Assembly: GCA_951799445.1 (NCBI GenBank)
Contig: OX637289.1
Span: 2,148,501-2,212,500 of the forward strand
Direction: 5' to 3'
Length of the DNA stretch: 64,000 nucleotides
From: Pseudisothecium myosuroides
Lineage: Eukaryota > Streptophyta > Bryopsida > Hypnales > Lembophyllaceae
Shown: positions 12,855-25,350 of the stretch, piece after piece
Layout: the number at the start of each line of letters is the position of its first letter
Position numbering within the stretch: the stretch's first letter is position 1
The notes under the pieces: generated by a model
Told to the model about the DNA's origin: nothing
Seen by the model: the letters and a program-made list of their open reading frames with translations, nothing else
Database searches by the model: none
Translations under genes and position numbers: made by a program

Positions 12855-14665
12855 GGACTCTGATTACGGTACTCTAGTCCACCTCCTAATTACTCTCTAA
12901 TCCAATTATTAACCCTTAACCCTTCAACGACGGGCTCATAACCGTGGAAATCATCTGTTTGGTCACCGTGTGAATTGTTAGATTAAAACAATGCAAAAGC
13001 ACTCATTGGAAGTCAAACTACTGTAGATGATTTTCCCTTTTCCCACAAAATTTGGAAGATGAATAGTTGCACTTTTGTTGTGCACGGAGAGATTCTTTGT
13101 CATTCATCGGCCAGAAAATGTCTTCCGCGGTGTTTGTGGGTTAAAGGAGGAACGGGTGACCCTGAAAATCAATCCTTTTCATTACCGTGTGAATCATTGG
13201 CTTAAAAAATTGCAAAATCACTCATTGGAAGTCAAACTATTGTAGAAGACCTCTCCTTTTCACAACAAAATTCCAAGGATGAAACAGTGGAACTTCTTTC
13301 TTTCAAGAAGAATTCCTTGCCATCCACTGGACGCCAAACGTCCGTATTGACATTTGAGGGTTAATTAAGGTTAAACAGTCCATTGTGGTTAGAATTAGGA
13401 GTTTGGCATGAGTTTGCCCTCATGCCATTGTTGAAATTTTCTAATTTTTTCCTACATAAAGACAAGTGTAAGAAAATGGTGAGAGCAATTGGAATTTTTT
13501 TTTTGACAAAGTATAAATTTGTTATGAAGTTTTCTGTCTTGCCCAAAAAAGTCTGTACACTATCCCCAAATCAACAAAAAGTGTATCCATAGTGCTCATC
13601 TTACTCACCTGAAGTAGTCACAATATTTTTTAATGAAAAGGATCTAAAAAGACACTTCCTACCATGAATTTACACTATAAAGCTGGAAGTTCCTATCGAG
13701 GTTACCAATCACTCCATTATTGTCACCTAAAACATTGATTATGGCCCAACTTTCATTTACTAAAAACATTCCGTAATGGGATCATTCTCTAGGTGTCCAT
13801 CATGGATCTTTTGACCTAAATGGGTTGTTCAACCTTGTGTCCAAAAAATATTTAGAAAATTTAGGTCAAAAGCTAGCTGGTGAAGAGTTTATCTAGTCAA
13901 GCATTGCTTTTGTTCCATCTTTGCTTTTTTCGATCTAATGGAAGCAACCATTTCCCTTTGATAGTAAATTTGAATGGGTTAATTTTCCTCTCATCTTATA
14001 CATAAATTGACTTATTTTTTCTTATATAGTACATGAATTGGCTGAATTTCCTTTATAATTAATTTGAACCAACCAATATCTATAATTTCTTTTCTAAAAA
14101 ATTTACATATGTACATACAAATACCTTGTCAAAATGAAATGTCTTTGGAAAGAATTGAACTTAGAAACTTCTCAGCCAGTTGAAGACCATAGACTAAGCC
14201 TTACGAAAATACAAAGCTTACAATGGCTTAACCCTCAAAGCCTAACAACTTCTTGACAAAGGAGGTTTTCTATAAATTGTCCAATTTGATATTTTTTTGC
14301 ACATGGATGTGCTTGAAATCTTTAATTTTAACTATACAAAAGTGAAGACTATTTTGTCTAGTATGCATAGAATTAATTGTGAAATATATTGCATATTGAA
14401 TTTTTAGATTCATAACATTTAATAGCCTAAAGAGAGGCTCTTTTTTGCTCTATTCAGTTGTCATTCATGGAATCTGTCTATGAAATTTAGTTTTTTCTTA
14501 AAACAATGTAGAATTCATCGTGATGGATTCCAATTCCACCTAATTCTAAGGGAATTAATTTTACTATATGACTCTTCTTCTTGGAAGTTGGTCCTATCAA
14601 TGAATTGTATTGTACAAAATCTAAGTCAAATTAATATTATTCATTTCACTATTCATGCCACGGAT
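12855..14665. other. Intergenic, upstream of LACS, with one diverged direct duplication
   Basis: No gene is seen. Two diverged copies of a roughly 200-base segment lie at about 12942-13147 and 13174-13370. Shared landmarks are 'accgtgtgaat', 'cactcattggaagtcaaac', 'ttttc.cacaaaat' and a 'ggttaa' end. The rest is AT-rich sequence with short chance frames. An LTR begins at 14666. Confidence 0.45.
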
Positions 14666-17209
14666 TGTGAGCTCCCAATTTGTAACTTGGGACTCATAGT
14701 TTTCTTTTTTCTTAAATTTTGCAATTTAAACTGTAATTAACTAATTATATACAAAAGCCCTAAAAAGAGTGTAAAACCCAAATAGGTATGGTATATGCCA
14801 ATATAGCATTTGGGCTTAAATAGCCTTTTATCGCTAGAACAACCATAAAACCCATTTGTAAATAGGTTAGAACCGTGAAAAAAGTGAAAGTTAAAAGGTT
14901 TGAAGTTTTTTACTCAAAATAGCCTAAAAAACACTGTGCATGTAATCATGCTTGGCGAAATTGGTCTAAAGAGAGTCCAAAAAGATTCCTAGATAGATTC
15001 TCCAAAATAGGTTTCAGTTTTCCCATCCCATCGACGAAATAATAGAAACCCCAATTGTTAGCCTGTAGGTGTCATTTTTTCAAGATGGGCCAACAGAGGA
15101 ATCTATGGCCACCGGATTGTGATTTTGGTTCAAAAACATATTAAGGACTCAAAAGCAAAATCCATTTACCAAGATTTTCTTGTATGCGAAAGATTCTCTG
15201 ACTACCGATAAATCAACGAAGGTGTATTTTGTCATCCATATGAAAACGTGCAAGATGGAGACATAAACTTGCACACCTCTTGAAAAACTCTATGAAAGGT
15301 TTCCCAAGAAGTTTTGGAATTTTTTGAGTTGAAAGGATATCTTTTCTGAACAGTCAACTACCTAAAATTCAGATGGAAAATTCATGGTAATTATCCCCGT
15401 GTGTGGTAAAATCTCACTAAAAATTAGGTTAGCTTCTTTTATGCTAATAACACGCCCCAATAAGTTTCAAGGTGTTCTAATAACGGGAGGTGGCCAAATC
15501 ACAAATATTCCTCCAAATTATCAACATGGTGTAATTTACGTGGAATTGACAAGCGTTCTAGGAGCACATAAAGTCAGAACGAAGTCAACAAGGAGTCTTT
15601 TTTTATTCCTTAGAGCCTTCCAGACAATCCTAGCTAACTCCTTTTGTCAGAAAAGGTAACTTCCAAAAAATAGATTTTTACCTTTTTATTGGTCCTAGTT
15701 GACACTAGCTTAAAGCGGGTTTTTGGCGAGATCAACGGGAGGTAAGGGTCCTCTACATTACAAATGGCCTTTTGAAGCCAATGGTGCAATCCTTTTTCAA
15801 TTTGGAATTGATCTGTAGTAGTTAGAGTTTTGGACCAGCGTAAAATTCAAAATAGGTGAAAATCCTAAAAGATAAGGATGAAAATCTAAAGAGATAGGAT
15901 TATCTAGGTTAAATGAGAGGAGGTGAATTCCTTAGAAAAGTATAAAAGGGCACCCATTTTTTTCTCTCAAACCACCCCCCATTCTTGTTTTGGGGTCCAT
16001 TAAGTCCATGTTGTATTGGATATTTTGGACGTTTTAGCCAAAAAACCTTAAACGATGTTTTAGGGGCACTTTATGCCCCTTTGTTTGTGTTTCTCAAGCT
16101 CTTGGAGATCTTTGAAAGTTCTCCTAAGTTGTGTGTACAGTTTTATGCTTTTCTAGCGAGTTGCTTGGTAGTTGTGTAGTGTTTAAATGTGGTTAAGGAG
16201 TCTTTACATTAATCCTAAAGTAGCCCCCACTACTATAAGAGAAAGGTGTGTTTTAAGTGAGTTTTTAAATATAGTCCTAAACACATGATTTTAAGTAATG
16301 AATTTTAAAAAGATTTTCAACAAAATTTTACTTAAAACACATGTGTTTTAAGAAATTTTTTGTTGAAAATCTTCTTAAAAGTCATTATTTAAAATCATGT
16401 GTTTAGGACTATACTTTAAAACTTACTTAAAACACACCTTTCTCTTGTAGTGTACCGTACCTTGGCGATGCCGCTTTGAAGGACTTTTAATGTGTGATTT
16501 TGAGTGGGGATAATCGTGAGTTTGTACTAATTTATCCATTCTTTTGGATTTTTACTAATGTTTGATAGCCCTCAGGAGCCCTAGGCGGGAGTTTTGTGAA
16601 CTAATTTTTGTCTAACCAGTCCCTTGTGCTGGTAAGTTTTCCTTTGACGGCGAAACTTTAAACCCTTGGGTTGTTCTAAAGTTCTAAATTGTATATTAAA
16701 ATCGTGATCCACAGCGGAGCTTTGAACCTAGGAGTCTTGGCAGTCCTAAATTCGGTGTTAAAACCAAAGCTACGGCGAAGCTTTAAACCCCCTTGGTCAT
16801 TGTCTCCAAAGTTTAGTTTCCAAAACATTGTGGAAGCTATCCAAAATTTAGTATCCAAAAAAATTAGACAAGCGTTTCTCCACCCCGATTACAATTCTTT
16901 CTTTTGGTTAGGCTATTGAAAGAAGGGTTAAAACACTTGGAAGATCAGGAGAGGAAATTAGCTCTAAAGGTTCTAAAATAGGGACTCTATAATCATCGTT
17001 GACTAGTCAAAGGAAAAAAATGGGGACCACCCGAGAAAGTAGAATATTTCTTTGGTAGAATGATGTTTTTTTCTCCCTCCAAGGGTTTTTGTGTATGTTT
17101 CTAAATTTCTACGTGAAATAAAGCCCAAGGCACCAATAAAGACAAGAGAAGGCGGCCCGGCTGCCTGGCAGCTAGGCCCTGCCACGTAGCAGCCCAACAG
17201 TTGGCCCCG
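14666..17209 (+). mobile_element. LTR copy A, 5' part (long-LTR family)
   Basis: Begins TGTGAGCTCCCAATTTG, the shared start of all LTRs in this nest, and proceeds through the same landmarks: 'caaaagccct.aaaagagtgtaaaaccc', '...taaaatctcactaaaaattag', 'gtaccttggcgatgccgct', then ACGGCGAAACTTTA-type boxes at about 16647, 16711 and 16772. It is interrupted by a foldback element (16228-16452) and cut at 17209 by LTR copy B. The more distal part of this LTR is not recognisable downstream. It is more diverged than copies C and G, so probably old. No target duplication can be matched. Confidence 0.6.
16228..16452. mobile_element. CACTA-like MITE (225-bp foldback)
   Basis: The element is a near-complete inverted repeat. 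The left end starts CACTAC and after a 3-base insertion reads AAGAGAAAGGTGTGTTTTAA. The right end is the complement, finishing CTTTCTCTTGTAGTG. The arms continue inward through 'tcctaaacacatgattttaa' to a centre at 'aaaacacatgtgtttt'. CACTAC ends are typical of non-autonomous CACTA (En/Spm) elements. In the other LTR copies the same place reads straight from a C-rich run into 'accgtaccttggcgatg', so those are filled/empty-site comparisons. A clean 3-bp target duplication is not visible. Confidence 0.7.
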
Positions 17210-20200
17210 TGTGAGCTCCCAATTTGTCACTTGGGACTTGTAGATTTTTTTTTTTAATTTACAATTTAAAGTTGATAAAAATATACAAAAGCCATAAAAA
17301 TAGTGTAGAACCGAAATAGGGTTGTGTCATACCCATCATAGTATTTGATCTAATTTTGATTTTATAACCAGAGCTCTCCCAAACCTTGCCTAAAAATAAA
17401 ATAAAAATTACAAGATAGCGAGATTTGTTGGATTTGAGTCACATAACTTCAAAAGGGTTAAATCCCACTGTAAATGTAGCAATTCATGGCTAAGTTGGTC
17501 CGAGGGATCCATAGCAAGGCCACTAGGTCGGGTCCTAGAGTTAGATTTTGAATTCCCCATTAGATCGATGAATTTCCAAAATCCCAATTGTTAGCATGCA
17601 AGAGCCACTAACGCAAGACGGGCCTTATATGAATCTACTATCTAAGGATGGTGTTTTAAGATAAATCCCATACTAGGAGTCCAACGGCGAAATCGATTCG
17701 CCAAGATTTCTTCATCTGTAGAAGATTTTTGCACTATCGACAATTCAAGGAGTTGGCCAATTTGGATCTCCACCGACTAATTGTGCTAGGTACAAAAACG
17801 CACCTCTACATTTTTCATGAGACTTCCTGAGAGGTCCCATGGAAATTCTTGACATCTTTTGATTTGCAGAAGAACCTCTAACGGACGGTTAACCGTTCTA
17901 ACCTCTAATGGGAATTTCATGAAAATTATCCAGGTTGCGATAAAATCTCACTAAAAATTATAGTAGCTTGTCTTATGTTAGTAATACGCTCTGTTAAATT
18001 TCACAACATTCTGATAGCAACAAGTACCCGAACTAGCAAGATTCCTCGGGAATTAATCACGTGGCGGGGTCTCCGCGACATTGACTGGCATTCCGGGACT
18101 ATACGATGGCGAAACGATGTCAACAAAGAGTCTTTTCCTACTCTCTTGCATCTACCGGAGACTCTAGGCTAGTTACTTTTCTCAAAATAGGGGATCCCTA
18201 AGATTTAAAAATTTACCACAACTTGATTTTAATCTAAATTAACCTACAATGGGTTTTGGTTCGAGCACGGGGGCAAAGGATTTAAATCAAAACACGGCAA
18301 TTTGGAACCAACGGTGCAGTCTGTTTGACATTTGAAGTTGATCTCCAAAAGTTAGGATGTTGATCCAACATAGATGGTAGATAGTCGTTTTTAGGGATTA
18401 GGATGAAAATCCAAGTTGATAAGGTTATTGTTAGGAATTTAGAGGGGGAGGGGGCCCTTGAAAACCTATGTAAGGGCCCCATTTCTCTCTCTAAAATCCC
18501 CCCATACTTGTTTTGGGTCCGCGGGTCCGTGGGTCCGTGGGTCCAAGTTATTTTAGATATTTTGGCGCTTGAAGTCAAAAACCTCTACAGTGTTTTCGAA
18601 GCATTTTTGGCTTCATTTTTGTTGTATTTCAAGCTTTGAAGGTCCTTGGGGGTCCTTCTAGCTTGCCTTGCATATTCTTTGTGTGCTTTTGTGTACTCTT
18701 GTTGTGAGTTGAGAGCCTTTCTATACTTTGTGTACCCTTTGTGTATCTTTGTGAGCTAATTTATGCGGTTTAGGAGTCTTTTGGAGTCTTGCACTAATCC
18801 TAGAGCAACCTCCACCGTACCTTGGCGATGCCGCTGTGGGGGGCCTTTAGCGTGTGAGTTCTTTCGTATTATTATGTTTTTTCTAACTTGTTCGTTTCCT
18901 TCCTTGCGTTTTAATACCTTCTTCTAACATTTCTTTTGTTGAGTGGACCCCCCTTTGGGACGGCGAAGCTTTGACTTCGTTGTGTGTTTTTTCTAAAGCG
19001 CATTTTTATCTTTTTTTTAAGTCTCCCTTGTTGTGTGGATCCCCCCCCAAGACGGGGAAGCTTTGAACCTGTGACTAAGTCAAGTCCTACAGTGTGTATT
19101 AAAACAAATTCCGGACGGCGAAGCTTTGAATCCTCGGAGTGCCACAAAGTCCTAAAGTTAGTGTTAAACCCAACTTTACGACAAATTTTTGAAACTTCAT
19201 GGTACTTAGTTCCAAAGTATAGTTTCCAAGACCTTTTTGGAAACGTCTAAAGTTTAGCTTTCAAGATATTTAGTTTTAGCAAGTCCTGTGTTATCCAATT
19301 TTTAGCAAAGTCCAAGTTTTTACCCAAGTTTTAGCAAATCCCGAGTTACCCAAGTGTTAGCAAAATCCAGTCTTTTCCCAAGTATTAGCAAAAATCTAGT
19401 TTTTTCAAGTTTAGCAAATTTAGTTTAGTTAAGACCAGAAAACCAAATAAAAAAAACCAGTTCGGAAAACTGGATCAAAAAATCAGTCCAGAAAACCAGT
19501 TTGGAAAGTTGGATAAAAAAACCAGTCTAGAAAACCAGTTGGGAAATTGGATCAAAAACTAGTTTAGAAAACAATAAAAAATAAAAATAAACCCTGACCC
19601 CTTAGCTAGCTGCCGGCTAGCCTGGGAGCTAGGGTGGCCAGGCAGGGAGCTTGGGCCGGGGTGGAAGGCAAGGAGCTTGGGGCCAGGTCGGCTACCTCAT
19701 CTTGGTTTTTTTGGTTTTTTTCTTTCCAAAAAAGGGGGATTAGGACTCTATTAAGCTAGAGATTAGAATAGGGGAAGAGAGGTTTAGGAAAAAAAAAAAA
19801 AAAAAAGAGGGAGAATAAAAGCAACACCTCTACGTGTCACACCTGCACACAAGCACTCCCATCTTCACACTTTCATCAATAAAACGGAAACAACAAGAAT
19901 GGAAGGATATTAGGGAAGAAGGAGATAAAATAGGCAGGAAGAGGAGAAAGACGATAAATAGTGTTTAGACCTAAAATTAGATAGACATAGGGAGGAAATC
20001 CATAAAAATTCGTGGTGATCGTTAGGACGAGGATTGGGATGACACAAAGGTGGGAAGATGTAAGAGGGTAGGAGCATCATTAAGTCTCTCTCGGAGTTTG
20101 AGACCATAGTGTAAGATCCCATAAAGACATTTGGTGGCATAGTTTTAGAGTAGAAGAAAGGAAGAGAAAGAAAAGGAGGAGGGAAGGAAGAGAGTTAGAT

Positions 20201-20275
20201 CATCAAGCATGTACTAGTTTCTACAAATTAAGCAGTGAGCTTTGGAAAAAACAATCAATTAACCAAGTGACTACC

Positions 20276-20350
20276 ATGGAGCACAAGGATGCGTATACGG
20301 ACATGGACGAGGTTATTTCCAATACCAATAGTGACGAGATAAATCATTGA
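20276..20350 (+). CDS. Acidic 24-aa mini-ORF in LTR copy B
   Basis: Reads MEHKDAYTDMDEVISNTNSDEINH then TGA. It is the same length (25 codons with stop) as its counterparts in LTR copies C and G and sits at the same place in the LTR. The pattern M-E-x-x-D-x-x-x-D-x-D-D/E-V-I-S-D/N-T-x-S-x-E is shared. Here the donor-like site after the GAG codon has decayed (GAG|ATAAAT, versus GTGGGT and GTGAGT in the other two). It may be a leader exon or an untranslated remnant; no function is known to me. Confidence 0.4.
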   Translation: MEHKDAYTDMDEVISNTNSDEINH

Positions 20351-20559
20351 ACTAACCCTTGGTGTTTTTTCCTAATTAGCTCTTGATTATCTTAATTAAT
20401 ATTCAATCCACGTTAGCGAGTAGAGATTAGTTAAAGATATAAGTTTAGGTTTGAAAGTCTATAGATTAGGATTAGAGGTTTCCGGAAACATATTAAACTT
20501 AAGATTTGACTTTATTTTGACCACAATAAGTTAGGTCAAGCGATAGGATGGTAGGACGG

Positions 20560-21560
20560 ATGACGGTTAATAAACTTCATCCAAAAGGAACAACGGACGG
20601 AAATTAGGGAGTTGGATTAGAAGTAAAATTTAGGATTAAAATTAGGAATTACACCCTAGAGTTTAGTGGTTAAAAACTAGAGTTAAAATTGTAGAAGACA
20701 AATTCTAAAGTAAAGAATAGAATTAACTTTAGAAAGTGGAAATTAGGGTTAAATTTAGGAGTGGAAAATTCTAGAGTTAAAATAGAAGTTAAAACCTAGG
20801 ATAGTTTAGAAGTAACTTATAGAGTCAATTTTTGGAAGTTAAGTTTGGAATCAAGTTTAAAATCAAAACTTAGAATTAGGAGTCAAAAGTTAAAGTAATT
20901 TAGGAGTCAAAAACTAGGGTAAGAAAGTGGAAGCTAAATTCTAAAGTGAGTTTTAGAAGTAAAAAGTTAGAATTAAGGGTTAAAAATTAGAGTTAAATTT
21001 AAAAGTTAACTTCTAGAGTTAATTTTAGAAGTAAAAACTTAAAGTTAAAAGTTAAAAATCAGGGCTAATCTTAAAGGTTAAATTTTAGAGTTAGTCTAGG
21101 AGTAAAAATCTAGAGTTAAAAGTTAAATTTGGAAGTTAAAGCTTTAGAATTAATCTAGAAGTAAAAGCATAGGTTAAACTTAGAAGTAGAAATCTAGGGT
21201 CAAAAGTTAGAGGTTAAAACTTAAATAGAAGTTACAACTTAGGATTAAACTTAGAAGTTAAAACTTGGAGTAAAAATTAGAGAGTAAACCCAAAGCTAAA
21301 AATAGAAGTTAAAAGTTAAAGTAAAGTGATATGTTAGGAGTTAAATTTTAAGAATTGAATTTAGAAATCAAACGTAGAAGTAAAAGTTAAGACGTAGAGT
21401 AGATTTTAGAGGTGAAAAGTTAGAAATAGAAGTTAAAACTTAGAGTTACTTGGAGATTCAAAACTTAGGGTTCATTGAGAAGTAGAAACCTAGCATGAAT
21501 ATTAGAAGTAGAAACTTAATTTTAACCTTAGAGGTTAAAACTTAGAATTATACCGAAAAC
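20560..21560 (+). repeat. C-poor degenerate repeat tract in LTR B
   Basis: About 1 kb made of loose variants of 'aaaacttagagttaaa', 'ttagaagtaaaa' and 'gttagaggt', with very few C on the + strand. The same tract occurs at the same relative place in LTR C (+, 43860-44710) and LTR G (on the minus strand, 24200-23340), so it is an inherent part of the LTR. It starts after the mini-ORF and its donor-like site. Confidence 0.7.
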
Positions 21561-21976
21561 CTAAAGGTAGGAGATAATCTTAGGGGTTCATGGAAGTAAC
21601 TGAGAGGTTCCCATGTCAATTAATTAGGGTTGCTAGAAATGGCACCAACTACCTTCGACATAGGATAGATAGTTAGGACAGTAGAATTTCACCGTTAGAT
21701 CACCGTGATCACTGATAATTGACCGTTAGCTTGAAAGTTACATCATTTGCATTCTAGGCATTTTTTTTGCCCATTGTGAGTGTTTCTAATTCCACCCTTG
21801 AGTCAGAAAGTTACACACGGGTTCTAGCGACTATTTCGTTGGAGTTTACTCCGGTTTGGGTGGTTCCTAATTAAGTGTTTGCCTTCCAAGCGATGGACAC
21901 ATTTTATGACTGATAATCATGTAAAATTCTACTAATTTAAAGAAAAATGATTTGTTAACTAGTTAAAACGTTATAG

Positions 21977-22338
21977 TTACATCTCAAACTTAAGGAAGGA
22001 CAATTTTTTAACAGATATTGTACTGATTCAGTGACTTCATATGTGCGTATCATAATCGTACATATTACGTGTATTTAGACGCACTGAATCAGTGTCATTA
22101 ATTTTTTTTAAAAACGTACAATTTATGTACTTTAATTAAACAAATTTGGTATCCAAAATGCACCTACATTGTATTAATAATAGTACAAGAATCATACGTT
22201 ATTGATATTCATTGTTTTCGCACTGATTTAATGCGTCCAAATACACGTAATATGTACGATTATGATACGCAGGTATAAAGCCATTGAATCAGTATGATTA
22301 TGGTACACAAGTATGAAGCCATTAAGTTTGAGATGTAA
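21977..22338. mobile_element. 362-bp foldback element (MITE) in LTR F
   Basis: Perfect 17-bp terminal inverted repeats TTACATCTCAAACTTAA / TTAAGTTTGAGATGTAA. Long internal arms include 'gtacatattacgtgtattta' on the left and its complement near 22236-22262. The homologous part of LTR D (about 47919 on +) lacks the element and reads continuously, giving an empty site. The superfamily is not clear; the target duplication is ambiguous. Confidence 0.65.
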
Positions 22339-23339
22339 GTCAAATGGGAAAAAGAAAAAAACATCTAATCTAACTAAAATTGTATCTAAGCAACCTAAAA
22401 GAATATAACTTTTCCTTCCCAAAATGGTTAAGAAAGTTAGATTCCGAGATTCCTAGCAAAAGTTACCACGGGTCGAATTTCAGCCCCTTACTTGTGCTAA
22501 AAATTTCATCTATTAATCTAAAATAGCAAATCAATTCTAAATAATTCTAAATTCTAGGATTAGGTTATTAGTTTCTTTAAGTTCTGGATTATTAAGATTA
22601 TTTGAAATTTTGACCTAATTGGATGTTTTTCATCCAAAATTAGTCTCAAACTTCATCCAAAATTTTTATCCTTCAAAATTAAAGTAATTTCTAAACTCAT
22701 AAACCCATAAGCCCTAACTCACAACAAGAGTGCAATGAATACACAAAGAATATACAAGACAAAATAGAAGGACCTCCAAGGACCTTCAAAGTTTGAAATG
22801 TAACAACAATGAAGCCAAAAGTGCTCCAAAAACATTGTAGAGGTTTTCTGGCTTCAAATGCCAAAAATATCCAAAATAACTTGAACCCACAAATCCAAAA
22901 CAAGAAAAGGGGGTGTTTTAGAGAGAGAAATGGGGCCCTTATATAGGTTTCCAAGGGCCCACGCCTCTTGCGGGCACTAGATTACCCACCCTTGGTAATA
23001 GAGCGAACACCAACCAGGTTCTATGCCTTTATCCACTTTTTTAATATATGGAGGTGTTGTGAGCGCGGTCCACTGTGCCTTCCAAGCAATGGATCGTTTT
23101 TGCTAACGTTTCCTAAGGGTCGTGGATGGCAGCGAATAATTAGTAATGCATGTAGTAACTCACAAGTTAACTACGATGTTCAGAGTGATGGTGAAATCCT
23201 GACTCCCTAACTATCTATCCTTTGTCGAGGGTCGACTAGGTAGTTGGCGTCATTTCTAACGTCCCTAACTACGTAAAAAGGGGAACCCCTATGTTCCTTC
23301 CATGAACCCTTAAGACTATCTTGGGTTTCTAAGACTCCA

Positions 23340-24200
23340 CCTAGAAGTTCTACTTTTAAAAGCTACCCCTAAAGTTCCAACTTCTTAATGTAACTCTAGA
23401 TTTTACTTCTTCAGCTTGGTTCTAGGTATTAACTACCGACTTCTATTCTATGTTTTGACTTTTGACTCTAGGTTTTTACTTCTAAATCAACTTCAACTCC
23501 TAACTTCCAAGTTTTAACCTTCTAGGGTAATTCTAAGTTTCACTTTTAATTCTATATTCTCATTTCTAAACTACTCTAGGATTTACCCTCTAAAGTTAAC
23601 TCTAACTTTTCACTTTTTTACTGTAGATTTTTACTCCTAATTTAACTCTAGGTTTTTGACTTTTAACTCTAAATTTTTACTTCTAAAATTAATCCCCAAT
23701 CTTAACCTCCAAATTTAACTCTACATTCTCACTTTGACTCTAGATTTTTCTACTTCCAACTAACTCTAAAATTTTACTTCTACCTCTAAGCTTTAATACT
23801 ACTTTTAGCTTTTCACTCTAACCTTTTACTCCCCTATTGACTTTAAAATTTAACCTTTAAATTCAATCTAAACTTTTGACTTTTGACTTTTGACTCCTAC
23901 TTCCAAATTTAATCCTATCGTTTTAATCTTAGATTAACTCTAAATGTTACCCTCCTAAATTTAATTCCAACTTTTAACTCTAGGGTTTTGACTTCTAATT
24001 TTAACTCTATTTCTAACTCAACAATCTACTTCCTAAGTGGATTCTACTTTTGACTTCTATTTCCTACTCTACTTTTTACCTCCCAAAGTTAATTCCAAAT
24101 TTCGACTTTTGAATTTTAACTTCCCTAATTAAAATCTTAATTTAACTCTAGGTTTTTAAACCGTTATTTGATCTTTAATTTTAATCCTAAATCCTCCTTC
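23340..24200 (-). repeat. C-poor degenerate repeat tract in LTR G (G-poor on +)
   Basis: Reverse-strand counterpart of the tracts in LTR B and C. On + it reads as variants of 'tttaactctaggtttttact' and 'gacttttaactcta' with very few G. The tract follows the mini-ORF on the minus strand. Confidence 0.7.
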
Positions 24201-24466
24201 TAATCTAATCCTAATTTCCGTCCATTGTTCCTTGTGGATCAAATTTAATTAAAATTCCTCCGTTCTACCCCCTACCGCTTAACTTAGCCTAACGCGGTCA
24301 GTTTATGGTCAAATCTTAATTATAAGATGTTTTTGGAAACCTCTATCACTAATCTATAACTTTTTGAATCTAAACTTCTAATTTGCACTAATCTCGGGTG
24401 CTAATCACGTTCTAAGGGCTGATTAGGAAAATAAATGCTAATTAGGGAGAAACATCAAAGATTAAA

Positions 24467-24541
24467 TCAAAAACTCACCTCTTCACTACCGGTGTTAGAA
24501 ATAACTTCGTCCACGTCCACGTTTACATCCTCACGCTCCAT
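24467..24541 (-). CDS. Acidic 24-aa mini-ORF in LTR copy G
   Basis: Reads MEREDVNVDVDEVISNTGSEEVSF then TGA; ATG context CTACCATGG. The codon GAG is followed by GTGAGT, a consensus plant 5' splice site, so the peptide would be exon-encoded up to ...GSEE and the last codons and stop would be intronic. Same position and length as in copies B and C. Confidence 0.45.
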   Translation of the reverse strand: MEREDVNVDVDEVISNTGSEEVSF

Positions 24542-25139
24542 GGTAGTCTTTGGCTTTGTTTTGAATTTTTTCCGAGCTCACCGCTTATTGAGAAAATATT
24601 ACAATTTTTGATGATCTAAACTCCCTCTTTCCCTTCCTCCTTTCTTTCTTTCTTCCCCTCTCTTCTACACTAGCACTATTCCACCTAAGCTTTTATGAGT
24701 CTTACACTATGATTTCAAACTACGAGAAGGGTTTAAATGTTCTTCCTACCCTCTTACGCAACCTTGCTTTGTGTCATCCTAATCCTCCTCCCAACGGTTG
24801 CAAGGAGTTCTTCTAGATTTCCTACCTAATCTCCTAGCTAGGCACTATTCATCGTCTCTCTCCTTTCCACTCCTATAACACATCTTTCTCCCTAATTTCC
24901 TTCCATTGTGTGTAGGTGTGAGTGGTGATGCAGGTAGGATCGGATGTTTTTGTGCAGGTGGCGCGTGGAGTGGCAGCTTCTATTTCTCCCCCCCTTTCTC
25001 TTGTGTTTTTGAAGTTCCAAGTTGAGTTTTTTCCTCTCTCCAACTGGATTCCAAAATTTCAGACTTTAAAAAATCAAAAAATATTAAAAAAAGGGTGGTT
25101 GGGGCCCCGCAGGGCATCGTCCCGTTTAGTTCTGGAAAT

Positions 25140-25350
25140 CCAGAAATTTAGTTCAGTTAGCCAAGCTGACTAGCCCGATGGCTGATGTTCAGTTCAGTCA
25201 AACAGACTAGCCCGATGTTGATGTTCAGCTCAGTCAAGCTGACTGTCCGATGTATGCTGGCTGCATGGCTGGCTGCCGGCTGGTTCGGTATGCCGGTCTG
25301 GTATGGCTGGCTGTATGCTGGCCCGGTATGCTGGCTGTATGCTGGTCCGG
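25140..25350 (-). repeat. Minisatellite in LTR G (GCTGG/CCGGTATGCT units)
   Basis: Short irregular tandem units of the type 'ggctgtatgctggcccggtatgct', plus a longer unit 'cagtcaagctgactagcccgatg'. The mirror-image array is in LTR C at 42610-42840 with a different unit count. This shows array-length change since the two copies separated. Confidence 0.7.

Larger units (their letters stand above)
17210..21774 (+). mobile_element. LTR copy B (about 4.6 kb, 3' end cut)
   Basis: Starts TGTGAGCTCCCAATTTG at 17210 inside LTR A, with CCCCG immediately before as the possible target duplication. It keeps the family order: 'ctcactaaaaattat', 'acctatgtaagggcccc' in the TATA-equivalent position, 'gtaccttggcgatgccgctg' at 18821, boxes at 18960, 19052 and 19115, an acidic mini-ORF at 20276-20350, the C-poor degenerate tract at about 20560-21560, then 'gacataggatagatagttagg', a landmark near the LTR end. 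A minus-strand LTR (F) interrupts it at 21775. The last about 300 bases are displaced or lost. Confidence 0.65.

Noticed and set aside
22697..22954. Several 60-110-codon frames within the LTRs (for example 18282-18578, 41920-42168, 45959-46261)
   Set aside because: They lie in repeats, lack conserved starts across copies and show no family; treated as chance.
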